Source: Sphingomonas lacusdianchii
Lineage (GTDB): Bacteria; Pseudomonadota; Alphaproteobacteria; Sphingomonadales; Sphingomonadaceae
Reading direction: 5' to 3'
NCBI RefSeq assembly: GCF_022664395.1
Contig: NZ_JAKRET010000006.1
Coordinates: 62,001-126,000 of the forward strand
DNA length: 64,000 nt
Both the position numbers and the translations under genes were made by a program. Below are positions 9,078 through 17,257 of the stretch, piece after piece. The notes under the pieces are model-generated. The model worked only from the letters and a program-made list of their open reading frames with translations, made no database searches and was not told where the DNA came from. Every line of letters begins with the position of its first letter. Position 1 is the stretch's first letter.

Positions 9078-9150
9078 GACCGGAAACTACCATCCGGCCA
9101 TATTGCAACGCAACATCCGCATCGCGTCGCAGCATCGTCCAAAGGTCGAC

Positions 9151-9208
9151 TTGCCTTGTTCGGCCAACAGCTTGCCGATCTTGCTCCCGTCGATATCGAT
9201 GATCGTAA
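9151..9208 (-). pseudogene. Relic of a CorC/HlyC C-terminus
   Basis: Read on the minus strand, these bases give IIDIDGSKIGKLLAEQ. This closely matches the last residues of the intact neighbour at 9750-11054 (IVDMDGRKIDKLLVEQVE). The DNA also aligns over about 58 bases with 9753-9811. There is no stop at the homologous place and no recognisable homology further upstream. It looks like the eroded 3' end of a second copy, left beyond the 157-residue gene in between. Confidence 0.55.
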
Positions 9209-9272
9209 CTGGCTAATCCCACTACGGAAAACCGGCTCACGATGGAAAGCGGCAAATCGCGCCCAAGGGGTT

Positions 9273-9746
9273 TTAGTGAACGGGGATATGCCGCCTGACG
9301 GCATCAACCAGATCGTCGAGCGTTCGGTCCGTTCCAATCGTGTTCAGTGCGACGTCGCCATAGCCCATGGATTTGGACAGCGCTGCGCCGCGCACGGCGA
9401 AGCGGGTGCGGAATTCCGGTTGCCGGTTTAGCCAGAGACACAGATACCGTTGCCGTCCCTGCCGAAGCACTTCGGCATGGCGTATCTCCTGCCATGCGAT
9501 CAGGTCGTCGCTCCACGCGCGCCAGCATATACCGTGTCCCGAAACCTCGATCTCGATTCCGCGACCGCGGCGCAAGCGGCCGAGGACGATCAGGCCGACC
9601 GCTCCGAACCCCAGAATGGCCACCAGCCCGACCACGCCGAATATCACGTCGCCGTCTATGATCATCAGAACGCCGATCGCGGCGAACAGGAGTGGCAGAA
9701 TTAGAAGGCCGAGCAATCGCAGAGGTGAGGATCGCGCAACCCACAT
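9273..9746 (-). CDS. Two-TM membrane protein with PH-like cytoplasmic domain, function unknown
   Basis: The 157-residue protein begins with two hydrophobic segments (about 9-31 and 34-57). A soluble half follows with GRGIEIEVSGHGICWRAWSD and WQEIRHAEVLRQGRQRYLCL. This pattern (two TM helices, then a small beta-rich domain reading W..I..) is seen in the STM3941-like and bPH-type proteins. Three bases separate it from the corC-like stop upstream, so it is probably co-transcribed as the second gene. No function is known. The downstream gap carries the CorC relic. Confidence 0.6.
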   Translation of the reverse strand: MWVARSSPLRLLGLLILPLLFAAIGVLMIIDGDVIFGVVGLVAILGFGAVGLIVLGRLRRGRGIEIEVSGHGICWRAWSDDLIAWQEIRHAEVLRQGRQRYLCLWLNRQPEFRTRFAVRGAALSKSMGYGDVALNTIGTDRTLDDLVDAVRRHIPVH

Positions 9747-9749
9747 CCG

Positions 9750-11054
9750 CTACTCGACCTGTTCGACCAACAGCTTGTCGATCTTGCGCCCGTCCATGTC
9801 GACGATTTCGAAGCGCCAGCCCTGTTCGGTGAAATGCTCGCCCTCGGTCGGAAGATGCTTGAGGATGGCGAGCGCGAGGCCGGCGACGGTCGCATAGTCG
9901 CGGTCCTCGGGCAGGTCGATGCCGATGCGTTCGGCAAGCTGGTCGGCCGGGGTCTGGCCCGAGACCAGCAGCGACCCGTCGTCACGGCGCACGATATGCG
10001 GGTGATCGCCCTCCTCCGCGTCCGATGCGAAATCGCCGGCGATCGCGCGCAGCAGGTCGGCGGGGGTCACGATCCCTTCGAAATGGCCATATTCGTCGTG
10101 GACAAGGCCCATCGGCACGGCGGCGCGGCGGATCGCCTGCAGCGCGTCCATCGCGTCGACCTGATCGGGCAGCACCGGCGCTTCGTGGAGCAACGTGCGC
10201 AGGTCGAGCGGTTCGCCCCGGCACAGCGCCGCGACGATATCGCGCGCCTGCACCACGCCGATCACCGCGTCGACCGATCCTTCGGCAATCGGCAGGCGGG
10301 TGTGCGGCGTCGCCGCCATCGCCGCGCGGATGCCGGCTTCGTCGAGGGTGACGTCGAGCCATTCGACCTCGGTGCGTGGCGTCATGACCTCGCGCACCGG
10401 GCGGTCGGCGAGGCGGACGACGCCCGAGATGATCGAGCGTTCATGTTCCTCGATCACGCCCGATTTGCTGGCTTCGGCGACCAGCAGGTGCAGTTCCTCC
10501 GCCGTCACCCGGTTTTCGGACTCACGGTTCATGCGCAGCAGCTTGAAGATCAGCGACGACGTCGTGTCGAGCAGCCAGACGAACGGCGCGGTGATCCGCG
10601 ACAGCCACAGCATCGGCAGTGCGACCAGCACCGCGATCGGCTCCGGGCTGCGCAATGCGAACTGCTTGGGCACCAGTTCGCCGATGACGAGGCTGGCGAA
10701 GGTGGTCACGCCGATCACCACGCCGAAGCCGACATTCTCGGCCAGCGAGGGCGGCAGGCCGAGCAGCACCATCCGTTCGCCGACCGGCCCGCCGAGGCTG
10801 GCCCCCGAATAGGCGCCCGACAGGATGCCGATGAGGGTGATGCCGATCTGGACGGTCGACAGGAACTTGCCGGGATCGTCGGCCAGTCGCATCGCGGTGG
10901 CGGCACCGCGCCCGCCGGCGCGCGCCAGTCCCTCCAGCCGGGCCTTGCGCGCGGACACGATGGCGAGTTCGGACATGGCGAACACGCCGTTCAACGCCAC
11001 CAGCGCGAGGATGATGACGACGTCGAACCAGGGGAAGGGTGAGAGAGGTTCCAT
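9750..11054 (-). CDS. Hemolysin family / CorC-HlyC transporter-associated protein
   Basis: The 434 residues match the CNNM/CorC architecture. An N-terminal DUF21 membrane domain (about 1-190, with NGVFAMSELAIVSARKARLE) is followed by two CBS domains (about 205-330, with REVMTPRTEVEWLDV and IGVVQARDIVAALC) and a C-terminal CorC_HlyC domain (about 345-430). Relatives take part in Mg/Co efflux or resistance; the hemolysin name is historical. The start at 11054 is chosen because MEPLSPFPWFDVVIILALVA opens directly into the first membrane helix. A longer upstream reading without family similarity is rejected. Its last 19 codons are duplicated as a relic at 9151-9208. Confidence 0.9.
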   Translation of the reverse strand: MEPLSPFPWFDVVIILALVALNGVFAMSELAIVSARKARLEGLARAGGRGAATAMRLADDPGKFLSTVQIGITLIGILSGAYSGASLGGPVGERMVLLGLPPSLAENVGFGVVIGVTTFASLVIGELVPKQFALRSPEPIAVLVALPMLWLSRITAPFVWLLDTTSSLIFKLLRMNRESENRVTAEELHLLVAEASKSGVIEEHERSIISGVVRLADRPVREVMTPRTEVEWLDVTLDEAGIRAAMAATPHTRLPIAEGSVDAVIGVVQARDIVAALCRGEPLDLRTLLHEAPVLPDQVDAMDALQAIRRAAVPMGLVHDEYGHFEGIVTPADLLRAIAGDFASDAEEGDHPHIVRRDDGSLLVSGQTPADQLAERIGIDLPEDRDYATVAGLALAILKHLPTEGEHFTEQGWRFEIVDMDGRKIDKLLVEQVE

Positions 11055-11226
11055 CGAACTGACCCACCCATGCCGCAATGCCGCGTCCGGCACAACCGGC
11101 GAGTCGTGCCCGCGACACGATTTGATGAACGCATCGGTCAGCGTCCGTTCAAAACGGTTGCGGAACAACGACCCGCCTGCCCGGTTTTCCCGGGCGACGA
11201 TGAAATCGAATACCATGGAGGATATG

Positions 11227-11904
11227 ATGGCGGCTCGTTCGAAAATGTGGGTGGCCGGCGCGCTGTCGGCGGCGATGCTGACCTCGGCCTGCGTCACCGA
11301 CCCCGAAACCGGGCAGCGCAGCATCTCGCGCGCGGCGATCGGCGGCATCGGCGGCGCGGTCGGCGGCTATCTGCTCGGCGACCTCGTCGGCGGCCGGCGC
11401 GACCGCACCGAAAAGATCCTCGGTGCGGGCATCGGCGGTTTGGCCGGGGCCGGCATCGGCGCCTATATGGACAAGCAGGAGCGCGACCTGCGCGCCCGCA
11501 CCGCCGGCACCGATGTCGAAGTGACGCGGCGTGGCGACGATCTGGTGCTGAACATGCCCTCGGGCATCACCTTCGCGACCGACAGTGCCAATGTGCAGCC
11601 GCAGTTCCGGCCGACGCTGGATCAGGTGGCGGACGTGCTGAAGGAATATAACCAGACCTATATCGACGTGTACGGCCATACCGATTCGACGGGATCGGAC
11701 GCGTACAACCAGACGCTGTCGGAACGTCGTGCGGGAGCCGTCGCGAGCTATCTGACCAGCCAGGGCGTGCAATCGGCGCGGATCGGCACGCGCGGCTTCG
11801 GCGAGACGCAGCCGATCGCGTCGAACGAAACCGAGGAAGGCCGGTCGGAAAACCGGCGGGTCGAGATCAAGATCGTGCCGATCGCGCAGAACGACCTGCG
11901 CTAG
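11227..11904 (+). CDS. OmpA family lipoprotein with glycine-zipper segment
   Basis: The 225-residue protein has a signal and lipobox (...AAMLTSAC) and then a glycine-zipper stretch (about 40-88) containing IGGIGGAVGGYLLGD and LGAGIGGLAGAGIGAYMD. The C-terminal OmpA domain (about 105-220) carries ITFATDSANVQPQF, VYGHTDSTGSDAYNQTLSER and RRVEIKI, the peptidoglycan-binding signature (Asp and Arg ligands present). It should tether the outer membrane to murein. Start at 11227 has GGAGG six bases upstream; an overlapping ATG three bases earlier is equally possible. Confidence 0.93.
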   Translation: MAARSKMWVAGALSAAMLTSACVTDPETGQRSISRAAIGGIGGAVGGYLLGDLVGGRRDRTEKILGAGIGGLAGAGIGAYMDKQERDLRARTAGTDVEVTRRGDDLVLNMPSGITFATDSANVQPQFRPTLDQVADVLKEYNQTYIDVYGHTDSTGSDAYNQTLSERRAGAVASYLTSQGVQSARIGTRGFGETQPIASNETEEGRSENRRVEIKIVPIAQNDLR

Positions 11905-11931
11905 ATCCTGATCCGGCAAAGCCGGATAGGA

Positions 11932-12013
11932 GCGGTGCCGGCCCGCTCCCCCTCCCGACCACCCACAGTGTATCCTGAATGGGTGGCCGGGTGGGGGAGC
12001 GGGCCGGCACCGC
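11932..12013. repeat. Long perfect-loop hairpin between ompA-like gene and tadA
   Basis: Arms 11932-11964 and 11981-12013 are reverse complements with two or three mismatches around GCGGTGCCGGCCCGCTCCCC, with a 16-base loop. Smaller hairpins flank it on each side (GATCCGGCAAAGCCGGAT just before, GATCCAGCCTTGCTGGATC just after). It lies between convergent genes and could end transcription in both directions. The nested symmetry also fits a palindromic mobile element. Confidence 0.8.
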
Positions 12014-12039
12014 ATTGATCCAGCCTTGCTGGATCCGCC

Positions 12040-12489
12040 TCAGCATCGCCGCTGCCCGAAAAAGTCGCGGAGCAGCGCCGCGGCCTCGACCTCGCCGATC
12101 CCCGAATAGATGTCGGGGCGGTGGTGGCAGGTCGGCTGCCCGAAGAAGCGCGGGCCATGGGCGACCGCCCCGCCCTTCGGATCATCGGCGCCATAATAGA
12201 GCCGGGCGATGCGAGCATGGGCGATGGCCCCGGCGCACATCGCACAGGGTTCGAGCGTGACCCAAAGGTCGCAGTCTTCCAACCGGTCGCGTCCCAGCGC
12301 CTGCGCAGCCGCGCGGATTGCGAGCATCTCGGCATGGGCGGTCGGGTCGTTCAGCGTGCGCGGCGCGTTGGCGGCGGTCGCGATCACCCTGCCCTGTCGC
12401 AGCACGACCGCGCCGACCGGCACCTCGCCGGCGTCGGCCGCGGCACGGGCGGCGGCGAGCGCCGCCTGCATGGGGGATGCGTCGAACAT
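12040..12489 (-). CDS. tadA: tRNA-specific adenosine deaminase
   Basis: TadA converts A34 to inosine in tRNA-Arg(ACG). The 149-residue protein has the deaminase motifs PTAHAEMLAIR (catalytic Glu and Zn His) and LEPCAMCAGAIAHARI (PCxxC Zn ligands), plus the C-terminal DFFGQRR helix. Length is normal. It reads from 12489 toward the hairpin element. Other cytidine/guanine deaminases share the fold, but the LEPCAMCAGAI context is typical of TadA. Confidence 0.95.
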   Translation of the reverse strand: MFDASPMQAALAAARAAADAGEVPVGAVVLRQGRVIATAANAPRTLNDPTAHAEMLAIRAAAQALGRDRLEDCDLWVTLEPCAMCAGAIAHARIARLYYGADDPKGGAVAHGPRFFGQPTCHHRPDIYSGIGEVEAAALLRDFFGQRRC

Positions 12490-12531
12490 CGCGCATCCCC
12501 TTGCCAGCCGGGACCGGCGGCGGCCAGCGGG

Positions 12532-12765
12532 TTATTGCGCGTTGGCGGGACGCTCGACCTTGATCGCGGGCACCTCGACCGTGCGGTTGACGGTGCCGAC
12601 ATCGACCCGGCCGACATCGACGTCGAACTTCGGCGCCTGCCCGCCCTCGAGCCTGACCTGCGGCATCGAGGCCGGGCGCGTCTGGTCGATGCCGATGAAA
12701 CCAAAGGCCATCAGGGCGGCAACGATCAGCGCCGCGACGCCCAGCAGAACCAATATTGCGCGCAT
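12532..12765 (-). CDS. Small single-span membrane protein, unknown
   Basis: The 77-residue protein starts MRAILVLLGVAALIVAALMA (one membrane helix). It continues with a short periplasmic tail containing the near-repeat VDVGRVDVGTVNRTVEVPAI. Start 12765 follows AAGGGAGT with normal spacing. No family is recognised. The gene is 42 bases upstream of tadA on the same strand and may be co-transcribed. Confidence 0.6.
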   Translation of the reverse strand: MRAILVLLGVAALIVAALMAFGFIGIDQTRPASMPQVRLEGGQAPKFDVDVGRVDVGTVNRTVEVPAIKVERPANAQ

Positions 12766-12931
12766 TCCGCCACTCCCTTGCGACTTGCCACTATCCGAAT
12801 CGATGGCGTAACAACGCGGCGGCGGCGGCGAGGGTTGCACGCGCGGCGGACGGTTGACGTCCGCGCCGTTCGACGCTATCCGCGCCGTCTTTCCGGGGCA
12901 TGTGTCCCGACACAGAATCAGGATCAACATC

Positions 12932-13222
12932 ATGTCGCGCATCTGCGAGCTGACCGGCAAGGGCCGGCAGGTGGGTCACAATGTTTCCCACGCCAACAAC
13001 AAGACCAAGCGCACCTTCCTGCCGAACCTGCAGAATGTGACGCTGATGTCGGAAGCGCTGGAGCGGTCGATCCGCCTGCGCGTGTCGACGCACGGCCTGC
13101 GCTCGGTCGAGCATGTCGGCGGCCTCGACAACTGGCTGCTCAAGACCCGCGACGACGACCTGTCGCTGCGCGCCCGTCGCCTGAAGCGCGACGTCGCGAA
13201 GAAGGTTGCCACCGCCGCATAA
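12932..13222 (+). CDS. rpmB: 50S ribosomal protein L28
   Basis: The 96-residue protein has the L28 pattern [35 protein letters not shown] and a basic C-terminus [12 protein letters not shown]. Start at 12932 gives the canonical MSRxCELTGK. There is no neighbouring rpmG. A strong Rho-independent terminator follows after 24 bases, so it is a single-gene transcript. Confidence 0.98.
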   Translation: MSRICELTGKGRQVGHNVSHANNKTKRTFLPNLQNVTLMSEALERSIRLRVSTHGLRSVEHVGGLDNWLLKTRDDDLSLRARRLKRDVAKKVATAA

Positions 13223-13246
13223 GCGGTTCGGGTGACGCGAGATATG

Positions 13247-13277
13247 CCCCCGGCGCCCCAGCGGCGCCGGGGGTTTT
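13247..13277 (+). terminator. Rho-independent terminator of rpmB
   Basis: A perfect 11-base GC stem (13247-13257 with 13263-13273, CCCCCGGCGCC and its complement) and a five-base loop are followed by TTTT. It is placed 24 bases after the rpmB stop. Confidence 0.93.
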
Positions 13278-13375
13278 GTCGTCGATGACGGCGGGGCGCG
13301 TTCGGGAATGGCCGTCAAGGTGCGCCTGACACGCCGGGGCCGAGGTCATCGGCTTAGACCGTTGCTTCGCTTGGC

Positions 13376-13403
13376 TCCGGGCCCCCGCCTGCGCGCGGGC
13401 ACT
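13376..13403. repeat. Single degenerate REP-like half
   Basis: A GGGCCCCCGCCTGCGCGCGG core resembles one arm of the REP-like elements at 1175, 15713 and 62850, but there is no second arm nearby. It lies between rpmB and the convergent esterase gene. Confidence 0.5.
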
Positions 13404-13409
13404 ATGGGG

Positions 13410-14420
13410 TCAGCGGCGGTTCCGCTTCGGCTTCGGCTTCCACGACTCGGGCAGCGGGCCGACCGCGAATTTCAGCAGCAGCGAGCGTTGCAGCATCGAT
13501 TGGTTGTCGTCGGTCGCCAGCCACAGGATCAGGCGGCCGTTTTCGCGGGTGAGAGCCATCGCCTCGAAATTGTCGTGCAACGTCGGCGGAGCGAGCCGGG
13601 CGAGCGTACGGCCGCGTAGCGACTGGTCGGGACGGACGCCGCGGATGTCGACGAGTTCGATGCCGGTGGTGAAGAAGTCCTTCAGCCGCGTCCGGCGGGT
13701 CAGCACCAGCAGCCGCCCGTCGGGCAATTGCACCGCGTCGGTGTTCACGAAACTGGCGGGCGGCGCGTAGCGGAAGCCGTAGCGCGGCGTCCGCGGATCG
13801 GTAGGATCGCCGAGGAAGCGGATCGCGCTGTAGCCGCGCCGCCCCTTCTTGCCGTTGCTTTCGCTAAGCACGATCACGCTGCCGTCGTGCAGTTGCGCCA
13901 TCGCCTCCGCACCGCTGTTCGCCGACCATTCGGCCATGAGGCGCGGGGCGGCATGCGATAGCGGACGCGACAGGTCGGCGTTGAAGCGCCAGATCTGGTT
14001 ATGGCGTTCATAGCCGACCAGCACCGACCCGTCGGGGCGGACCGCGAGCGATTCGGTGTCGCGGTCGCGTTTTTCCCAGCCGGTGCCGGGCCCGGCGATC
14101 TCGCGCACCGCGACGTCGCGCGGGGTCCAGTCGGCGCCCATGGTGAACTGCACCAGCGATCCGCCGTCGGACAACAGGCTGAACCGGTCGCCATCGACAT
14201 GCATCGACGAAAAGCCGCCAAATGCCGGATCGTTGCCGCGCAGGACCACGCCGCCGAGATAGGTGAACGGCCCCAGATCGCGCCGCTTCGAGTTTTTGGG
14301 ATAGAGCGCGACCCGTTCGGCGGTGATCGTCGGCACCTTCGCATAGAGCGGCAGGCGTTCGGACCCGCTCCAGCCGGGGACCAGCAGCAGCACCGCGAAT
14401 AGGACGAAGAGAACCCGCAT
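13410..14420 (-). CDS. Esterase-like activity of phytase family protein, exported
   Basis: The 336-residue protein begins with a hydrophobic signal (MRVLFVLFAVLLLVPGWSG). It then shows the repeated-strand pattern of the phytase-like esterase propellers: GGVVLRGNDPAFGGFSSMHV, DRDTESLAVRPDGSVLVGYE, NSGAEAMAQLHDGSVIVLSE and LHDNFEAMALTRENGRLILW. The paired acidic ExLA/EAMA positions are family hallmarks. The substrate is unknown; members may hydrolyse phosphoesters in the periplasm. It is divergent from dapE with about 90 bases between starts. Confidence 0.82.
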   Translation of the reverse strand: MRVLFVLFAVLLLVPGWSGSERLPLYAKVPTITAERVALYPKNSKRRDLGPFTYLGGVVLRGNDPAFGGFSSMHVDGDRFSLLSDGGSLVQFTMGADWTPRDVAVREIAGPGTGWEKRDRDTESLAVRPDGSVLVGYERHNQIWRFNADLSRPLSHAAPRLMAEWSANSGAEAMAQLHDGSVIVLSESNGKKGRRGYSAIRFLGDPTDPRTPRYGFRYAPPASFVNTDAVQLPDGRLLVLTRRTRLKDFFTTGIELVDIRGVRPDQSLRGRTLARLAPPTLHDNFEAMALTRENGRLILWLATDDNQSMLQRSLLLKFAVGPLPESWKPKPKRNRR

Positions 14421-14511
14421 CGCCCCGGCTGTAGCGTCCCATGCCCCAAGCGCCAGTGGCGTTTGCCCGCGCAGACGCTACAGCCGCGACGAAATGTGCG
14501 TGGAGACCGTT

Positions 14512-15642
14512 ATGCCTGCCGATGTCGTCGACCTGACCTGCCGCCTGATCGCCTGTGACAGCGTGACCCCGGCGACCGGCAGCGTCTTCGACGTGCTGGA
14601 GACCGAACTGACGGCGATCGGCTTTGCGGTCGACCGGTTCACGGTCGGCGAGGCGCCCGACGGGCCGGTCGAAAATTTGCTGGCGGTACGCGGGACAGGC
14701 GGCCGGCATTTCGCCTTTGCCGGCCATGTCGATGTCGTGCCCGCCGGTACCGGATGGCAGGGCGATCCGTTCGGCGGCACGATCCGCGACGGGCTGGTGT
14801 TCGGGCGCGGCGCGGTCGACATGAAGGGCGCGGTCGCGGCGTTCGTCGCGGCGGCGGCGCGAGTACCGGTCGATGCGGGCACGATCAGCCTGATCATCAC
14901 CGGCGACGAGGAAGGACCGGCGGTCTATGGCACCCGCGCGCTGATCGATCACATGGCCACGCGTGGCATCAGACCCGATTTGTGCCTGGTCGGCGAGCCG
15001 ACGTCGCAGCACCAGCTGGGCGACATGATAAAGATTGGGCGGCGCGGGTCGGTCAATATCTGGATCGACGTGCCCGGGCGGCAGGGGCATGTCGCCTATC
15101 CGCATCTGGCCGACAACCCGATCACCCCGTTGATCGCGGCGCTGCACGAGATCGAGGGCATCGTGCTCGATGGCGGCAATGCGTGGTTCCAGCCGTCGAA
15201 CATCGAGATCACCGACCTGACCGTCGGCAACCCGGCGACCAATGTCATTCCCGGCCATGCGGCGGCGCGGCTGTCGATCCGGTTCAACGACGAACAGCGC
15301 GGCGACGCGCTGGTCGAGCGGATCACAGGCATCGTGCGGTCGCATGCGCCGGACGCGCAGGTGGTCGGACGGGTATCGGGCGAGGCGTTCCTGACCGCGC
15401 CGGGCGCGTTCTCGACGCTGATCGCCGATGCGATCGGCAAGCATACCGGGCTGGCGCCGGAATTGTCGACGACCGGGGGCACGTCCGACGCACGCTTCCT
15501 GTCGGCGCTGTGCCCGACGGTCGAGTTCGGGCTGCTCAACGCGACGATGCACAAGGTGGACGAGGCGGTGGCGATCGACGATTTGCGGCTGCTGGAGGCG
15601 GTGTATGTCGATATCGTGCGGGCGGCGTTGGCGGGGGAGTAG
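14512..15642 (+). CDS. dapE: Succinyl-diaminopimelate desuccinylase
   Basis: DapE releases LL-diaminopimelate for lysine and peptidoglycan synthesis. The 376 residues show di-zinc M20 motifs: FAGHVDVVPAG (His, Asp), GRGAVDMKGAVAAF (bridging Asp), ITGDEEGPA (catalytic and metal Glu), LVGEPTS and the terminal His in NATMHKVDEAV. GTSDARFLSALCPTVEFGLL is DapE-type. Start 14512 has GGAG seven bases upstream and is preferred over an ATG 18 bases earlier. Complete and of normal length. Confidence 0.96.
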   Translation: MPADVVDLTCRLIACDSVTPATGSVFDVLETELTAIGFAVDRFTVGEAPDGPVENLLAVRGTGGRHFAFAGHVDVVPAGTGWQGDPFGGTIRDGLVFGRGAVDMKGAVAAFVAAAARVPVDAGTISLIITGDEEGPAVYGTRALIDHMATRGIRPDLCLVGEPTSQHQLGDMIKIGRRGSVNIWIDVPGRQGHVAYPHLADNPITPLIAALHEIEGIVLDGGNAWFQPSNIEITDLTVGNPATNVIPGHAAARLSIRFNDEQRGDALVERITGIVRSHAPDAQVVGRVSGEAFLTAPGAFSTLIADAIGKHTGLAPELSTTGGTSDARFLSALCPTVEFGLLNATMHKVDEAVAIDDLRLLEAVYVDIVRAALAGE

Positions 15643-15712
15643 GCCCGCTCGTCGTCATTCCTGCGCAGCCGAGACCTTTGCCAAAATTTTCCACCCATCC
15701 TGAAACCCTTCC

Positions 15713-15797
15713 GTACCCCCGCGCAGGCGGGGGTCCAGGGCCAAGCAAGACAACGGTTTGCGAGTGTGACTCTGGATCCCCGCCTTCGCGGGGATAC
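15713..15797. repeat. REP-like inverted repeat, copy B
   Basis: Arms 15713-15738 and 15772-15797 face each other across a 33-base spacer, the same spacing as copy A. The first arm is identical to copy A; the second has changed in both half-stems compensatingly (GATCCCCGCC with GCGGGGATAC). The flank CGAGACCTTTGCC at 15670-15682 is shared with copies A and C. It separates convergent dapE and the epimerase gene. Confidence 0.85.
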
Positions 15798-15850
15798 GAT
15801 AAAGCGGACAGTTATATAGGTCTCGACTGCGCGGGAGTGACGAAGCCCGG

Positions 15851-16831
15851 TCAGTTGACCTTGTAATAGCCCTTGTACCACTGCGCGAAACGGCCGAGCC
15901 CCTCGGCCAGCCGCACTTTCGGTTCATAGCCGGTCAGCGCGTGGAGTTGCGACACATCGGCATAGGTCGAGGTGACGTCACCGGGTTGCATCGGCTTCAT
16001 GATCTTCACCGCCTCGCGCCCGATCGCGTGTTCGAGCGTTTCGATCATGTCCATCAGCCCGACCGGCTGGCTGCCGCCGATATTGAGGACGCGGTGGCCG
16101 CCCGGCTCGGGCGGATGGTCGAGCGCGCCGACAATGCCGTCGACGATGTCGTCGATATAGGTGAAATCGCGGGCCATGCGGCCTTCGCCGAACACCTCGA
16201 TCGGTGCTCCCGCGACGATTTTGTTCGTGAAGCTGAAATAGGCCATGTCGGGCCGGCCCCATGGGCCATAGACGGTGAAGAAGCGCAGGCCGGTCTGCGG
16301 CATGCGATACAGATGCGCGTACGACTGGCTCATCAATTCGCAGGCGCGCTTGGTCGCGGCATAGAGCGAGACCGGGCGATTGGCCGGTTCATCCTCGCGA
16401 AACCCCTCCCCGCCCATCGGCTTGTCGCCATAGACCGAACTGGACGAGGCATAGACCAGATGTTCGAAGCCGGGGGCGTGACGGCACGCCTCGAGGATGG
16501 CGAGATGGCCGCCGACGTTCGAGCGTTCATAGGCGAAGGGGTTGTCGATGCTGTGCCGGACCCCCGCCTGCGCCGCCAGATGGACGACGCGGCGCACGCC
16601 ATGATCGCGGACCAGCGCGGCGACCGCATCGGCATCGGCGACGTCGATCCGGTGAAAGGCGAAGCCGTCGACCCCGTCGAACGTCGCGAGGCGCGCTTCC
16701 TTCAGCGTCACGTCGTAATAGTCGTTGACGATGTCGATGCCGAGCACCCGTTCGCCGCGCGCGAGCAGACGATGGGCGACGGCATGGCCGATAAAGCCGG
16801 CAGCGCCGGTCACCAGAATCGGTACTGACAT
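15851..16831 (-). CDS. NAD-dependent epimerase, UDP-glucuronate 4-epimerase type
   Basis: The 326-residue short-chain dehydrogenase fold protein has the NAD-binding GAAGFIGHAVA at its start. SSSSVYG (catalytic Ser/Thr region) and SLYAATKRACE (YxxxK) follow. RFFTVYGPWGRPDMAYFSFT is typical of CapI/LpsL/GAE enzymes that convert UDP-glucuronate to UDP-galacturonate. It would supply an acidic sugar to a polysaccharide, which fits the downstream exopolysaccharide cluster although it is 22 kb away. The start at 16831 gives MSVPILVTGAAGFIG; an upstream in-frame extension of 59 codons lacks similarity. Confidence 0.88.
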   Translation of the reverse strand: MSVPILVTGAAGFIGHAVAHRLLARGERVLGIDIVNDYYDVTLKEARLATFDGVDGFAFHRIDVADADAVAALVRDHGVRRVVHLAAQAGVRHSIDNPFAYERSNVGGHLAILEACRHAPGFEHLVYASSSSVYGDKPMGGEGFREDEPANRPVSLYAATKRACELMSQSYAHLYRMPQTGLRFFTVYGPWGRPDMAYFSFTNKIVAGAPIEVFGEGRMARDFTYIDDIVDGIVGALDHPPEPGGHRVLNIGGSQPVGLMDMIETLEHAIGREAVKIMKPMQPGDVTSTYADVSQLHALTGYEPKVRLAEGLGRFAQWYKGYYKVN

Positions 16832-17257
16832 CAGCAGCGCCCCGTCACGAGGCGAGCCGATGGAACGATCGGGGTCGCCGGACCCGGTCCAAGGTTGCGC
16901 ATCGTCCGTTTCCTTTACCGCAACATGTTGATATCGTGCCGCGGTGCAACATCGGCATACGCATGAAGACACAATGGAGCACGTAGCATATCGGCCATCC
17001 CCCGCCATGCAAGTCGCATGGTCGCCAGGACAGCGAGCTATGCCGGGGGCCGTTAATAAATTGGCATGGTCGTCTTGCTATCGCCTTTCCATGGACTTGG
17101 GCGGTCGGAGCGGCGGGGCTGGACCTGTCGGACCGGACGATCTAATGCACTGCCGGTCAACGACCTTGCCCGGCACCGCAACGCCAGGGGATCTGGGCCG
17201 GCACAAGGCGAACGCGGCAGGTGCCGGGATCGTCGGGCCAACGGGGAACAGGGACGG
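16832..17257. other. Intergenic region between divergent epimerase and murB-like genes
   Basis: This is 426 bases with no supportable gene. It must hold the promoters of the two divergent units. It is somewhat less GC-rich around 16920-17060. I do not see a clear terminator, operator or repeat. Confidence 0.5.

Noticed and set aside
9834-11042. 402-codon plus-strand reading
   Set aside because: Antisense to the CorC-type gene, with no protein-like composition.
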